Positions 38,330 to 51,419 of a DNA stretch of 64,000 bases are shown here, piece after piece (within the stretch, counting starts at the first letter, position 1; each line of letters opens with the position of its first letter). The DNA is from Pogonophryne albipinna (lineage: Eukaryota > Chordata > Actinopteri > Perciformes > Artedidraconidae), in NCBI GenBank assembly GCA_028583405.1, contig CM053257.1, positions 32,342,636-32,406,635 of the forward strand, in the 5' to 3' direction. A program made the position numbers and the translations under genes. Under the pieces are notes generated by a model. The model was not told the origin of the DNA. It saw only the letters and a program-made list of their open reading frames with translations, and searched no databases.

Positions 38330-40220
38330 ATGCTTTCTAATGACTAATCCTGCAGTAAATCCTAGAAAGAAATGAAATGCTAACCTTCATAAAGGTTAAG
38401 TGTAGGACTGTTGTATTAAGACTGCATTCGTTTTGATGAAAGTTAAGTAGCAGCCCTTAAAAATATAAAATCTTCGGACCTCCACTGTTTTAATTTGTCA
38501 CTTGAGCGTAGTGATGTGCACTCCATCACTTTAAGGTGTGGTTGCACGTCTAAAAACACATGTGACCACACCCAACTTCTCCTGGCTTTCCCTCAACTAA
38601 CATGTCATCTATTCACCTCTCCAGATCAAAAGGACCTTGTGGTAAATATTGAATATTGTAAGTAGGTAAAGTCTGAAGTCAGATCTGTATTTTCAGGACT
38701 AAGTTATGCAGATGAACTGGGAGCCTGTTCCTTTTTTGGATAAACAGAGTATATTTTAATTATACAACCTCCTGAGGAGCGTGTTTTTAAAGATGTGAGA
38801 AGGTTGGGTGGTATCCATTTTATCAGTCTTCACATTTGACTCTTAATTTAAATGTTAGAGAATGAAAGGTAGCTGCAGTGTTTGCACTCTGATGCAGATG
38901 TGATGCAGTTGTTTACACATTCTTTCATTTCTTTGAACATGTATATTTATTATTGTCACGGAGATAATCAATAGTTATTCCTATTTAATGTCAACTCTCG
39001 TTCCACATGTTTTGTTAACATCACCACGTTAAGAAAACCCACCGAAGCGTTGAAGTCAGAGCTAAGTTAAATGTTATTTCCTACTGTACTTGATAATGAA
39101 GCACCTTGTGATTGTAACCAATACACTATTTACTTTTTTACCTCAAGTGAGAGTCCTTCAGACAGCGAGAGAAAGCATCGTCGCCGACATCCGTCATTTA
39201 ATAGCTTGTTTTGTTATAATTTAAACAAATGAATGCAGAAGTGATGCAACACAACTAATCTGGGTTTACACTTGTATGTATTGCAATTGTTTTAATTGTT
39301 ATTGATCTGTTTCTGTTAGCTTCTAGGAAGCTATAGTTCTACAGTATTATTTGAGGTTTGTTTGCAGTGAAAAAATAAATGTCATTTTCTTTTTTTATTT
39401 ATGGTGAAAGTAAAAAAACAACTGATAAATGATTTCACAATGTGTCCGTTTATTTACAGAAGCTTCTGGAACATTTTACACAAAGTTAATGATCTGTTTC
39501 ACCGTGAAATGCTCAGAGAGAGCTCAGAGAAACCGAGTGATTAACGGCGTCCATCTTTGAATGTCGGTCAGAAATAATGAAGCGGTTTGGAGAAGATCAG
39601 CACCACGGAGAGCTCCACCACGAGACCCCTGTTCTATTGATTTATTATTGTTCTAACAGAACTAAATACTGAAGGTATAATGTATTATTTATAAATATAA
39701 TTTGTTATTATATACTTAATTTCAGTATTTCTGATAATGTCCTTTAAGTATATTACTTTTAGGTTTATAACCTAGTATATTACTGTAAACACTATAAGAA
39801 AAGAAAATTACCAGAAAAGGATTTGCATTTCCAGCATTTTAAGAATAGAGTTGTGTCTAATAATAAACTGAACGTAATATATTCTTTAGAATTAATGTAG
39901 TTTTGTATTCTTATGATTCTTAATTTGTCTGATAATCCATGTGTGTGCAATTAGCGTTTGTGTGTGTTAATATTAAATATATGTTAAGCTTGCAACAAAT
40001 AGCATTTAGAGTAGTAGCATTATGAGAATAAATGTTAAAATCGTTGAAACTAATAGCATTTGCTGAAAGTTCGAGTTTTTTCTCGACACTATTTTCCAAA
40101 TGCAACATAAATAAAAACTCCTCCTCTTGTTCCCTCTCTGTCTGGAACTGATGCTCTACTACAGTCAGCCTCCCTCCTCCTCTTATAGCAGCTTCATATA
40201 TCATATATTAAGCTGCTATA
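38330..40220 (+). other. kctd7 distal 3' region / intergenic, nothing recognised
   Basis: No gene or bounded repeat was recognised. AATAAA at 39374-39379 could end a long kctd7 transcript, but the assignment is weak. Confidence 0.35.
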
Positions 40221-40287
40221 CTACATATATATATATATATACTCCTACATGCATTATAATAAGCACGTTGTGTTCCCATATGACCAC

Positions 40288-40291
<4 letters not shown>

Positions 40292-40346
<55 letters not shown>
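40292..40346 (+). repeat. CT dinucleotide repeat (~27 units) at channel gene 5' region
   Basis: It is an uninterrupted pyrimidine tract just upstream of the candidate first exon. An alternating AT tract lies nearby (40226-40240). Confidence 0.95.
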
Positions 40347-40350
<4 letters not shown>

Positions 40351-40359
40351 GTCTCTCTA

Positions 40360-40551
40360 CCAGCTGAGGGGTGGAGGCTGACGGATGTCTTCTCCGTGTT
40401 GAGGATGGAGGAAAAAGGGAACTAGTGGCTCTCCTTCACTCGGTGTTTTTTTGCACAGAGCTGATCATCAGAACCCGGAAACCTGAGCAGGAACATTTTC
40501 CATGAGAGGAGAGGAGCTGTAAAGATGACCCGGGTGGAGACTCAGATCAAG
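40360..40551 (+). other. kcnj6: Candidate kcnj6 5' leader exon with upstream ORF
   Basis: A GC-richer stretch ends in CAGATCAAG followed by the donor GTAGGC at 40552. It contains an ATG at 40525 reading MTRVETQIK. Joined to the acceptor TCTTAAAG at 45722 it would read one more codon and stop (TGA 45726-45728), 21 bases before the channel ATG. The splice is inferred; the exon start is unknown. Confidence 0.45.
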
Positions 40552-40840
40552 GTAGGCTCTTCCTCCTTTTCCTGCGCGCTTTGCGGGTGGAGGCTAGTTA
40601 AATGTGATCATCTGTTTCTGGCTGCGGGGGGCGGAGGGTTACATAACAGCGCGAGCCGAATCACAGATTAATTAACAATGATTAGGAAAACACGCATGAA
40701 GATATGAATATTAATTGTAGAAGGCTGGTTTCTGCTTCTTCCGGTTGACATTATGGAGGAGGAAGAAGAAGAGGAGGAATCGGCAGTGAATGGAAACCTG
40801 GAGGTGTTGAAGAGGATCAAATGTTCCGGGGAGCCTGCAG

Positions 40841-40858
40841 CCCCCCCCCCCCCCCCCC
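40841..40858 (+). repeat. 18-base C homopolymer
   Basis: It is a run of 18 C in the channel gene's first intron. Its length may be affected by sequencing. Confidence 0.9.
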
Positions 40859-41001
40859 ACTAACCAGCAGTTGGTGCTTTTATTTAGAGAGAAAACGCAG
40901 AAATCCAACGCTTATTCTTATGCTTATTATCTGGATCACCTCCGTATCCATGACAACGGGACATCTCCAGACTAATAGCTTGCTCTTACTGCACCTGATC
41001 C

Positions 41002-41071
41002 CACACACACACACACGCGCACACACACATACATACATACATACATACATACACACACTCACACACACTCA
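41002..41071 (+). repeat. CA/CATA microsatellite
   Basis: A compound CA, CATA and CA repeat of about 70 bases. A TA repeat follows at 41606-41628. Confidence 0.9.
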
Positions 41072-41629
41072 TGTAGCTTAGCATGGCTCTATAATGAAAA
41101 AAACCCGTTATTATTGTGCTTATTATAATGATAAAAGCCCTCACACAGGTGGTCTCAAGCAACAGGCTACCGTGCAGCTATCTTTCTAACAAGCTAATTA
41201 TGATGTTTTTAAAAAGTATTATATGAGTAGACCTATATAAGATCAGCTTAATCTACATGGGTCTATTTTTTCCTGCACTGGTCAAATTTAGAGGATTTTT
41301 CTTACATCACTTGTCTTCTTTCAAACTACAAGGGAAGTCGAACATTCAAAATCCACATTTCGTTTTTTATTTCACTATTTTCTGTCTTTGTGCGTGTTTA
41401 GATTTCTCCTACATTTACAAAAGGTTAGAATTGTACATGACCTCAACTGAATATTTAAACACATTTCAGAAAACGTTGCAAAAAATAATTTTCTTAAAGT
41501 ACGTATCCAGTTTCATGGTGTTACCATATGTTACAATGTTCACTTTTTACAAAATACTTTTACAATACATATAATCAAAGGCTGTTTTCTGAGATTTATC
41601 ATCTCTATATATATATATATATATATATT

Positions 41630-44539
41630 CTGAAGGTTAATTATAGAGAGGTTTGTGTAGTTATCAGTCATAAGTTGATTTGTATTCAATTTCAAGAACA
41701 ACACAAACATGGCACACACTTTATTTTCAAAAGTGGCATTTATTTGAACTTTTAGTACATTTTCCAAATAAAAAAAACGTTTACTTTTAACTGAGTATTC
41801 TTAGATTGTGGTATTAGTACTTTTACGTAAGCATTTCATCCGAATACTTGCCTCTCAGGCGTAGTGCCCGCTGCTCTACCAAGAAAATAAACACCAATCA
41901 GGGCTGCAAAAAACTCCCTGCAAGATGGATACGAATATTTAAGGAGATGTGCAGTAACACGCAGAACAATGCCAGAGCAAACCAGAGAATTGCACAGTTT
42001 AATTATTGCACATTTTTATTGTGCTGTGAAGTCACACAATTGGAGGATAAATTAAGACTCAATAAAGCTATTAAGCCTTTTTTAATGACTCATTGATTGC
42101 CTGAGGCTTAGTGACTTACTTCAAAGTAATACACCTGTTTGATCAATGTGTCACTTCATTTAAATGGCAGACACAATGATGTTGTTATAATTAAAGTGGA
42201 GATACCTGATTCCTGATGTGCTCTTGTTGTAGTTACATGTTTTAAAAACCTCCAGGGTTTGATGCCAAGCAGGAATTCTCTCTTTCCTGATATTTTGTTT
42301 AACCTATATTTTATTTTTACAGCAAACATCATACAAATGACAACTTGGAGCAGATGCTAACCCAATTCCACTTATCTTAAATTAGATTACTCTTCTCTGG
42401 AAATTATTTTAAACTACTTTATACGTTGTAGTACGTTTTATATGACATAACATTGGGACCTATCGAATCAGCCGACTCTAGGCTTTTAATGTAAAACAGA
42501 CACAAACTTCTCCTCTTGATGTCAAATGTTTTCTCAGCAGGTGAATCTGTTGTAGTTTCCTCTTTATTGAGTGTGTTTGTGTTATATGAACGAGCTGATG
42601 CTTTAATCTCAGCGGATGGTCTTGCAGTCTGAGTGATTTTGGATAATTGGGTTCCATATTCACACTGACCGCTTTGCACACACAGTATTTTTCCCAATAT
42701 CTTGTCAAATGAGGCTAGTTTCAAACCACTGACCACCTGAGATCTAAAAAACGTAAGAAATACAGTGATGAGATTTGAAAATATTTAGTACGAGCCGTGC
42801 ATACTGCCTGTGCTCAGCTGTCCGTGTTCCTAAAAATAGCATCTGTGCTCGGCTGGATGTTGGATCCACATCTGGCTCCAGTTACCTGCAGCAGCTGAGA
42901 CAGAATCAATATCAGGACTGAAATCAACGGTTATTTTTCTCGTCTTGTGCATATCGACAGACTGCTTTGGACACAACATGCCTTTATCCTTCCTGCTGCG
43001 GGCCAAACACCTGTTTCAGCACGGACGCTCATGTAACTCCAAATAGACAATCCTTTAAACAATACCTCCATCGATTGACTTAAGATCCATCAGTAACTTC
43101 ACTATACTGACTTTAACAATCCAGCTAACTGCTATCCTTGCTATGATTTTGTAATTTATTTTCGACATGGCCATAATGTTTTATTAATTGAATGTCAGCA
43201 GAGCTTGGCTGTACATGAGCACAGTGTGTTCTTCTCATTCATCATAAGTCATACTGTAATCCTATTACAAAGCAGGTTACTTAAAGGATAAGACTGTGAC
43301 GGCGTATTGTGGCCATTGTAGGAAATAAATGGCAGCCTGGAGAGCGGCTAACACTCAGAGATCAGGGATGGATGTTCTGCAAGATTTAAGAGAAACATTT
43401 GTTAGAAAGAAATACATGAATACTCTTTGAGACCAATGTGGTACGTTGACAAGTAATACACTCACATATTAACAGGATTTAAAAATATATATTATCTGAA
43501 ATATTAATCAAACAAATTCACAAGAAAATGCAGATACATTTCTCTGAGATAAAACTACAAAATATACACAAAATTTACAATATAACATCATTAAATTATT
43601 ATTACTTTTGTCAAGGGGCTGGATCAATCTCATAACACCAAATACATCACTGCCTATTAAGCCTTCGGTTTTGCAATTAAAATATATTACAAAATGACAA
43701 GTGAAGGCAAAGAAAAAATTGCTTATTGCCAACTTAAAACTTGTTTTATATTTTACTGGGTGAAATAGTTTATTGTCAGTGTTTCCATAACAAACAAGCC
43801 TCTAAATATTAAAATCAGAATCATGTTAATTGCAGTTGATTAATTAAAGGAATTTGCTTTGGTGTATTGGTGCATACATCAACCAAGAACGAGATTAAAG
43901 AAAATAAATACAAATATATAAAGACTATTTATTCAAAAAAATATCCCAAAAAAGATGCAGGATACCTGAAATAAAATTGAAAGAGCTGTGCAGAGGTAGT
44001 ATTGTTGTGCTGGCATGTGCGAAGGTTCACAGTACGCAGTATCAGGAAGAGTCTGCCGTCTGAGGAAAATATATTTCTATTATATATATATTTTTTAGAA
44101 CAGATTTTAATTTAAGCTTTATGCACAAAGCAGTTTTTCTCCTCGGCCCTCGTACACAGAACCAATCAGATGGATGTTTTTTCCGCGTTCGTGTGCGTGC
44201 CCTCATCCATCCGGTACATTCCTTCCTCTGTGAACACTGAGCAGTGCGTTACCACGGAAACCAATGCTGCTCCAGCTCATAATATTCTCCCGTGAATGGA
44301 GATCAGAGCGGCCATTTGTTCAGGTGGTAAAATACAAAACAAGAAGAAAAAAAACACACACACACTGATGAAGGCAAGCACAATGTGCATAGGAGAGGAG
44401 ACCATCTTTTTGTATTGTGTTGTTATTTAAATGTATTATTCAGGGTTCTCCAACTGCCTTCAGATTGGACATAGAGGACAGAGGACATATTAGGCTGTAT
44501 GTAGTGTCTCTCCTGTGACATGTCTCCATGCTTTAACTT
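41630..44539 (+). other. kcnj6 5' intron interior, nothing recognised
   Basis: No coding similarity or bounded repeat was recognised in this AT-rich stretch between the candidate leader exon and the MITE pair. Confidence 0.4.
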
Positions 44540-45636
44540 TCAAAAAGGTCTTTATTGTTCTCATACTGCCTGTGCTGCAGCACCTCTTTTCACCCTCTGT
44601 CTGAAACCAGAGCCCAGTCTGCTCTGATTGGTTAGCTGGCCGGCTCTGTTGTGATTGGCCAACCGCTTATGGCGCGTTTCCACTGCAGCGGGTAGCTCGC
44701 TTTAAGCGTGCCGAGCCGTGCAGGGCCCGTTTTTGGTTGAGTTTCCACTTGGCCTAGTACCGGCTAGCGGGTCCTAATTCACAGTTTTTCTGGCCCCATA
44801 AAATCGTGGTTCTAGGGCCAAGAACAACCAGGCTGAGTCGGGCTGAGTATGCTAAACTAGAGAGAGAATCGCTGGCAAGGGGACTACAACTACAACAAGA
44901 TGAACATATTTGACTGTGATTTAATTGTAATACACGTTTCAAAATGATGCCGAAGTAACAACATACTGATACCGGTTAGTAAAAACCATGAATTAATGCT
45001 TTGACAAGTCTGCAGACAGACGGCAGGCGAAAAACCCTTTTAAAATGCGTGTTTTCTAAATGGAGCTTGGCTAAGCTAACGTTATATATGCTCCGACCGT
45101 CCACACTCACAACAACGGCCTACAGACATAAATAAACCAGCGACTGTATTCGCCATGACACAGACAGTCTGTGGTTTGTACTTGTTTAACTTTTGTCTAG
45201 TTTCTGAGCAGATATGAAGAGCTGTGAGCTCTGAGTGCTAAGAGCTAACGGCTGTGTTGTTTTTCTGGGGCGCTCATTGAAGATGACGTCACGGCTCCGG
45301 CTACACTGCGTTACTATAGTAACTACCCCAGTTCCTAAACTGTAATGGAAGCGCAGCATTAAAGTGAGCCGGGCCTAATAAGGCCTAACCAAACCGAGCG
45401 AGGCCTGCAGTGGAAACGCGCCATTAGAGAAGTCCCAGCCCTTAGCCTATCACGTACAATGTGTTGGAGCCTAATAGAAGCGAGAGTGTAACATAGTGAT
45501 GTCATTATGTAAGTAAACAAAGGAGTCCAATTCAGGCAGGGGGGAGAATAGGGATGTTAGCCTTTGCTGACCATTTACATGCACAAGACACTACAGTACA
45601 GGGAAAATCTGCAAACGCATAATAGGGCTTCTTTAA
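44540..45636. mobile_element. MITE F, copy 2, split by a Harbinger MITE
   Basis: It shares CCCAGTCTGCTCTGAT and GCTGGCCGGCTCTGTTGTGA with 35282-35657 and ends GCATAATAGGGCTTCTTTAA. The left edge is approximate. It ends about 85 bases before the coding-exon acceptor. Confidence 0.65.
44670..45423. mobile_element. PIF/Harbinger-type MITE, TTA duplication, empty site known
   Basis: Perfect 19-bp inverted termini (TGGCGCGTTTCCACTGCAG) are flanked by the 3-bp duplication TTA (44667-44669, 45424-45426). The uninterrupted host sequence AACCGCTTAGAGA is seen at about 17293. A 3-bp TWA target is the Harbinger signature. No transposase is present. Confidence 0.9.
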
Positions 45637-45749
45637 TTTTATTCTAAAGTCATAATACTATTGACTCAATTCTTAATCTTTGCCTCGACTAAACCCCATG
45701 TTTCTTCTTTCTGCTCTTAAAGGCTTGATTCCTCCAATCCAGAAACCCC

Positions 45750-48700
45750 ATGGAGCAGGATGTGGAGAGCCCGGCCACTTTCAAACCGCACAAGTTGCCG
45801 AAGCAGGCCCGTGAGGACCCTCCGAATAAGATAGCAGAGAGGGACCGCAGTAGGAGGCTTCAGCGGTACGTCCAGAAAAACGGGAAGTGCAACGTCCATC
45901 ACGGGAATGTGCGTGAGACGTACCGCTATCTGACGGACCTTTTCACCACACTGGTAGATCTGAAATGGATGCTCAACCTGTTCATATTCGTGTTGGTGTA
46001 CACCGTGACGTGGCTCACCTTCGGGTTCGCGTGGTGGTTCATTGCGTATGTTCGGGGCGATTTAGACCATTTATCAGACATTGACAAAAAGTGGATTCCA
46101 TGTGTGGAAAACCTCAATTCGTTCGTCTCAGCTTTCCTGTTCTCCATCGAGACAGAGACCACCATCGGTTACGGGTACAGAGTCATCACGGACCAATGCC
46201 CCGAGGGGATCCTTCTGCTTTTGATCCAGTCGGTGCTGGGCTCCATCGTGAACGCCTTCATGGTGGGTTGCATGTTTGTAAAGATCTCCCAGCCCAAGAA
46301 GCGCGCTGAGACTTTAGTGTTTTCCACCAACGCCGTGATCTCCATGAGAGACGGACGGCTGTGCCTGATGTTCAGAGTGGGAGATCTCAGGAACTCGCAC
46401 ATCGTGGAGGCTTCGATCAGGGCCAAGCTCATCAAGTCGAAGCAGACCAAGGAAGGGGAGTTCATCCCTTTGAACCAGACGGACATGAACGTGGGTTACA
46501 ACACGGGCGAAGACCGGCTCTTCCTGGTGTCTCCGCTCATCATCTGCCACGAGATCAACCAGGGCAGCCCCTTCTGGGACGTCTCACGGAGCAACCTGCA
46601 CACGGAAGAGCTGGAGATCGTGGTGATTCTGGAGGGGATGGTGGAGGCCACAGGTGAGACGCCAGATGGTGTATACATCGTATTTGTTTTTTCAGAAAAA
46701 GAAAAACATACATACCAACACAGCCTGCTAAATGTATCACATATCAAAATATCAGAGTGCCACTGCAAACTACACCAGAGACAGGAGAAGAACAGAAAAG
46801 ACGGACAAAGGGAGCATCATCCATGGTATACACGATATACATGATATGTATGCAAACCATCCTGCACATATATCAAACACGTAGTACATCACATTGTAAC
46901 TTTAGAGAGGGTGGAGCTCTCCAGCACTTCAAGTCACCGCCACAAAAGGGCCCCATATTTTCATGTAGATACATCGTATTTGTGATGTTATTATTATTAC
47001 ATTACATTACATGTTACTTGTTAGACGCTTTTATCCAAAGCGACTTACATACTCAATACTGTGGACAATCCCCACAGGAGCAATTTGGGGTGACACAACG
47101 ACATGTTGACTGCAGTGGGGTTTGAACCTGTGACCCCCTGATCCGAACACCAACCCACTGCGCACAACCCACTGCGCCACACGCCTATTATGCGTAGATT
47201 ACATATGCAGTGTTTCAGCCGCATTTTACAAAGCCGAGCCATGTGGTGCTCGACTACATGACTCAATTCACTTTTGGTACCAGAATTTTTTTCTGTTGTG
47301 TTAAGTTTGGGATAGTACCCCCTCATTGTTTCACGTAGCAAAGCAGCATGAAAATAGTGTGTCACCAGGATACTCACTAAATCCTTTAATCTGCCTAGAC
47401 AGATAAAGTTGACAGAAAAAAAATGTTTCTAAAACCCCTGGAAGCTCAATTCTAACTGTTTCACGTTTTTCAAACCTTTTAAGAAAGAGGCTTGAAAACC
47501 TGACATTACACTGAACAAAAATATAAATGCAACACTTTTGTTTTTGCTCCCATTTTTCATGAGATGAACTCAAAGATCTAAAACATTTTCTATATACACA
47601 AAATAACCATTTCTCTCAAATATAGAGTGGCCTTTTATTGTGGCCGGCCTAAGGCACACCTGTGCAATAATCATGCTGTCTAATCAGCATCTTGATATGC
47701 CACACCTGTGAGGTGGGATGGATTATCTCGGCAAAGGAGAAGTGCTCACTATCACAGATTTTTTCAGATTTGTGAACAATATTTGAGAGAAATGGTTATT
47801 TTGTGTATATAAAAAATGTTTTAGATCTTTGAGTTCATCTCATGAAAAATGGGAGCAAAAACAAAAGTGTTGCATTTATATTTTTGTTCAGTGTTCTCTC
47901 CGCCAAGAGAAACCTCTGAAAAGATAGCCATTTTCTTTCCTAACCACATGTGTTAAATCTGATTATTCTTTGACAGGGTTTGGTTTAAATAACAATATCC
48001 CGTTGCTGGTGATCACAGAGAAGTTTAGATTTAAGCTTCTCTTCTCACCACTCACTACTTCTATAGCACATTTCAACAAGACAATTCAATGGGTGCATTT
48101 CCTAAAACATTGAGACTAAGTGCAAAAAGAACCCAATAACATACACATTCAATTAAAGAAATGTTGTAAAGAACCCTTAACATTGGAAATGTATACAAGC
48201 TTAAAATAGAAAACTGACGGTGCAGTGTATGAAAATGTAAGACTTATGATAGGTGTAAACATTTCTTATACTATTTGGATGAACCAACCATTCATAAAAA
48301 TGTTTTCCTTGTATTGGTTTTATTTGTTTTATGTCCCATATATTCATGTTGCATTGTCGGAGGAGCCAGGGACTTAAGTTCTTCATTGTCATATCTACAC
48401 TATAGCTTCTGTGCATATGACAATAAAGCGTTGAATCTTGAATCTTTAAAACCTTGTCCTTGTGACTGCAGGCATGACGTGCCAGGCGAGGAGTTCCTAC
48501 GTCAGCAGTGAGATCAAGTGGGGCTACCGCTTCATGCCAGTCCTGACGCTGGAGGACGGCTTCTACGAGGTGGACTACAACAGCTTCCACGACATCTACG
48601 AGACCAACACGCCCAGCTGCAGCGCCAAAGAGCTCTTTGGCGCTCGCAGCCGCCTCCCCTTCACCTGGTCGCTGGGCAGCAAGCTGAGCCAGCAGGGGCT

Positions 48701-48809
48701 TCAGATGTCAGAGCAGGAGACCAAGAAGAGCCCGGAGTACCAGGGGAAGATCCTGCAGCCGGAGAGGAACGAAGACATTGCCAACGTAGAGAACGAGTCC
48801 AAAGTGTGA
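45750..48809 (+). CDS. kcnj6: G-protein-activated inward rectifier K+ channel, GIRK2-like
   Basis: Kir3 subunit: a tetrameric membrane K+ channel opened by Gbeta-gamma, PIP2 and Na+. Exons 45750-46653 and 48472-48809 give 1242 nt and 413 aa. The first transmembrane helix covers about residues 75-100, the selectivity filter TIGYG 138-142, and the pore-lining N168 (human/mouse GIRK2 N184) lies in the second helix. GDLRNSH holds D212, equivalent to the GIRK2 Na+-site D228. The C-terminus ENESKV is the GIRK2/GIRK3 PDZ ligand. The N-terminus [11 protein letters not shown] aligns with MDQDVESP, so the residues before the mammalian second methionine are absent; an in-frame TGA at 45726 supports this start. 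GIRK3 (kcnj9) is less likely. The gene converges with rabgef1. Confidence 0.93.
46997..47188 (-). mobile_element. tRNA-derived SINE, copy 1 (kcnj6 intron)
   Basis: The minus strand begins GTGGCGCAGTGGGTTG (A-box-like) and holds GGTTCAAACCCC (B box). It ends in GTAAGTCGCTTTGGATAAAA and a TAATG-type tail. A second copy lies at 55741-55927. Confidence 0.8.
47509..47893. mobile_element. MITE with long inverted repeats (Tc1/mariner-like)
   Basis: The left end CACTGAACAAAAATATAAAT and the right end, its inverse, extend through about 110 bases (inner part AATGGTTATTTTGTGTATA). TA precedes the left end only. It is a common fish family; the superfamily is inferred. Confidence 0.82.
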
Positions 48810-49580
48810 GAGAAGTTGGATGAGATCACCGTGTGTCCCTCCGGGATGAGCTTGCAGAGGTTGAGAACGAGGACCAATGAGCACAGCAGACCAAGTGATC
48901 CCTGCATCAACAACTACTTTGTTCTCAGTGATTTCACAGTTAAAACCCCAAAAGCAACATCTAGACATGTGGACTGAAAACCCTCTGGGACAGTGCATGA
49001 TTCAGATATAATGTGATGTCCTCCTGATGAGATTCCTCTTATTTTTTCTATTAAGATATTCCTAGGGGCATTTGCTTAAGTATTTTTGTATATACTATAA
49101 AACTGTTTTGAATTCTTTGTTGCGGTGTTAATACTTGACAGATGTTTGATATTAAATCTTTTAGGTTAGTTCTGTATATTCTCTGTATTATAAAGCGTTC
49201 ATTATTTGTTTTGTTTTTAGATATATATTAGCATGTATGAGCATTATCCGCAGTTAATTTATCTTGTATTGTGTAAACTGTAATATTATAAGGGACACGT
49301 ACATTTCAATGGATGCAAACACTAGTTTAAACCTATCTCAAATACTTACTCTCATGATAAATGTTTAAGTTAGTTCTGCTAAATACTTTCCTTTAGAAGC
49401 CATGACTTGCTGTTTGCAGCTGCGTCTTCAGACAATGGCCCTTTAAAACTGCATCTCGTCACTTTTGCACATTGGAGGCCTCTGATGGAGAAAGTTAGTG
49501 GCTGTCATTCTCCAGAAACCCCCCACCTGTCACCTAACAGTATCAAAAGTAAATAAACAATAAATTGCAAAATATGCATT
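48810..49580 (+). other. kcnj6: kcnj6 3'UTR with poly(A) signals
   Basis: Non-coding sequence after the TGA, with AATAAA at 49552-49557 and 49559-49564. The exact end is inferred. Confidence 0.5.
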
Positions 49581-49623
49581 TGATGACTCTTTTTGTCGTG
49601 GTTTTTGCATCTTATGTTTATCA

Positions 49624-49990
49624 GCAGTGGATGAAGTACGGAGATGCTTAAATTGGGTAAAGGTCTTGCATTGAAACGTAGTAAAATAAGTATAACTAGT
49701 CAAATGTAGCTAAAGAAATAATCTACCCCAGAAAAAAATAATAATGACTATCAATTATTTATCAAGTTCTTGAAAAACAATGTTTTCCACAAAAAGGAGT
49801 AAAAACTTGATGAATTGAAGACAATCTCTACTGTGTTTGACACGAGCAAATCTATACTAAAACATGTTTACAGTGTCGTATGAGTACAAATACTAATACT
49901 ACATTTCGGTCTTCTTTATTTCACTCAAATGAAAAGCGAACTTAATATAATTTACATAATATTACAACAGTTAGCATCCTCCACCATTAG
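49624..49990. repeat. hAT-type MITE remnant
   Basis: It begins CAGTGGATGAAGTACGGAGA and ends GCATCCTCCACCATTAG, a diverged inverted pair of the CAGTGGTGGAAGAAGTA family. Confidence 0.6.
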
Positions 49991-50221
49991 TACATTTACT
50001 CCTCATTTGCAGTTTACAGTAGAGTTCCTCACAGCTTGTTTTAATACCTGTTTCTAGAACCGAAAAAACCAGCACAATATCTGTCATCAAACACTTGAAT
50101 GACATGTTTTTGTTTTATAAATATCAAATGCACACTTAGATTTAAGCACTCAGGTTCAAGTCAAAGTTAGTTTATTAAATCTCGTAAATTCTATCTGGCC
50201 AAAATAAAGTCTTTCAAATAA

Positions 50222-50690
50222 GTTCATCCATCCATCTTCTCCCGCTTATCCGTGGTCGGGTCTCGGGGGTAGCAGTTCCAGCAGAGAGCCCCAAACGTTC
50301 CTTTCCCCTCATCAACCAGCTCTGACTGGGGGGTCAAGGCGCTCCCAGGCCAGCGAAGAGATATAATCCCTCCACCTGGTCCTAGGTCTACCCCTTGGTC
50401 TCTTCCCAGCTGGACGTGCCTGGAACACCTCCCTAGGGAGGCGCCCAGGTGGCATCCTTACTAGGTGCCCGAACCACCTCAACTGGCTCCTTTTGACGCG
50501 AAGGAGGAGCGGTTCAACTCCGAGTCCCTCCCGGATGACCGAACTTCTCACCTTATCCCTAAGGGAGACGCCAGCCACCCTGCGGAGAAAACCCATCTCG
50601 GCCGCTTGTATCCGCAATCTCGTTCTTTGGGTCATGACCCATCCTTCATGACCATAGGTGAGGGTAGGAACCAAAATGGCCCGGTAAACA
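50222..50690 (-). mobile_element. Non-LTR retrotransposon 3' end (RTE/Rex3-like)
   Basis: The minus-strand translation gives the C-terminal reverse-transcriptase-end signature: RIQAAEMGFLRRVAGVSLRD, LRWFGHLVRMPPGRLP, then RPRGRPRTRWRDYISSLAWE. It ends with a GATGGATGGATG tail. It is 5' truncated. The clade is a moderate-confidence assignment from the tail. Confidence 0.85.
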
Positions 50691-50959
50691 GTTCATACAT
50701 GATTTTCTTTAAAAAATCAATCTAATATTTGATGTTAAAGACCTAATAAAGTCATAAGAATAAACACAATCATTTTAGTTGGCTAACATCATGTTAGTAT
50801 GAAACCACACAATGCCAAACGGTGCCCTAGTGAGAAAATATGGTAATTTACGTTATTAAAATATTAAACAGTCACTGAATTAAGTGGTCTTCAAGCAAGA
50901 AAATCATAAGAGCAGTGGAGTTTTAACAGTCTGTTTTTACACCAAATATCATCACAGAA

Positions 50960-51232
50960 ATCAAATCAATCATTTAACATCTTCCGGCGCAGACTGAAAA
51001 CTCATCTCCTTCGACTCCACTTCAAGCAATATAATTACTAACAGAGCACTTATATACTAACAAAGGACTGGCTTATCTAAAGCCAGTTGAGTAGCACTTG
51101 AAATGTTTTGGCTCTATGAAACCTGATGTACTTATATGATTCTGTTTTCTTCAAGGTTGTGTCTTCTTGGTCGAATGCACTTACTGTAAGTCGCTTTGGA
51201 TAAAAGCGTCAGCTAAATGTAATGTAACATGC
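50960..51232 (+). mobile_element. LINE 3' end (L2-like)
   Basis: A decayed frame resembling RRRLKTHLLRLHFKQY is followed by a 3' tail with GTAAGTCGCTTTGGATAAAA and TAATGTAA. The same tail is used by the SINEs at 46997 and 55741. Confidence 0.65.
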
Positions 51233-51419
51233 TTTTTACATTGTTTCGTTATAACAGTGAGAGAATACAGTAAGTCCTGACAGCAAAATGTTAAAACATT
51301 TATGAAACAAACCAATAAACTGAAGGGCCTCTTGAGTTACAGCTGGATTTCATCAGATTATATTACACATCATATTAAATAAAGCAAGACATGTGATCAT
51401 GTTGGGATATTACAACTCC

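Noticed and set aside
45917..46768. Minus- and alternate-frame ORFs inside the channel exon
   Set aside because: Shadows of the conserved kcnj6 coding frame, without independent signals.
46997..47188. Functional tRNA gene on the minus strand
   Set aside because: It has A- and B-box-like motifs but continues into a LINE-type tail and has a dispersed second copy; this is a SINE head.
50312..50674. 120-codon minus ORF as a host gene
   Set aside because: It is the C-terminal end of a LINE reverse-transcriptase protein with an adjacent GATG tail.
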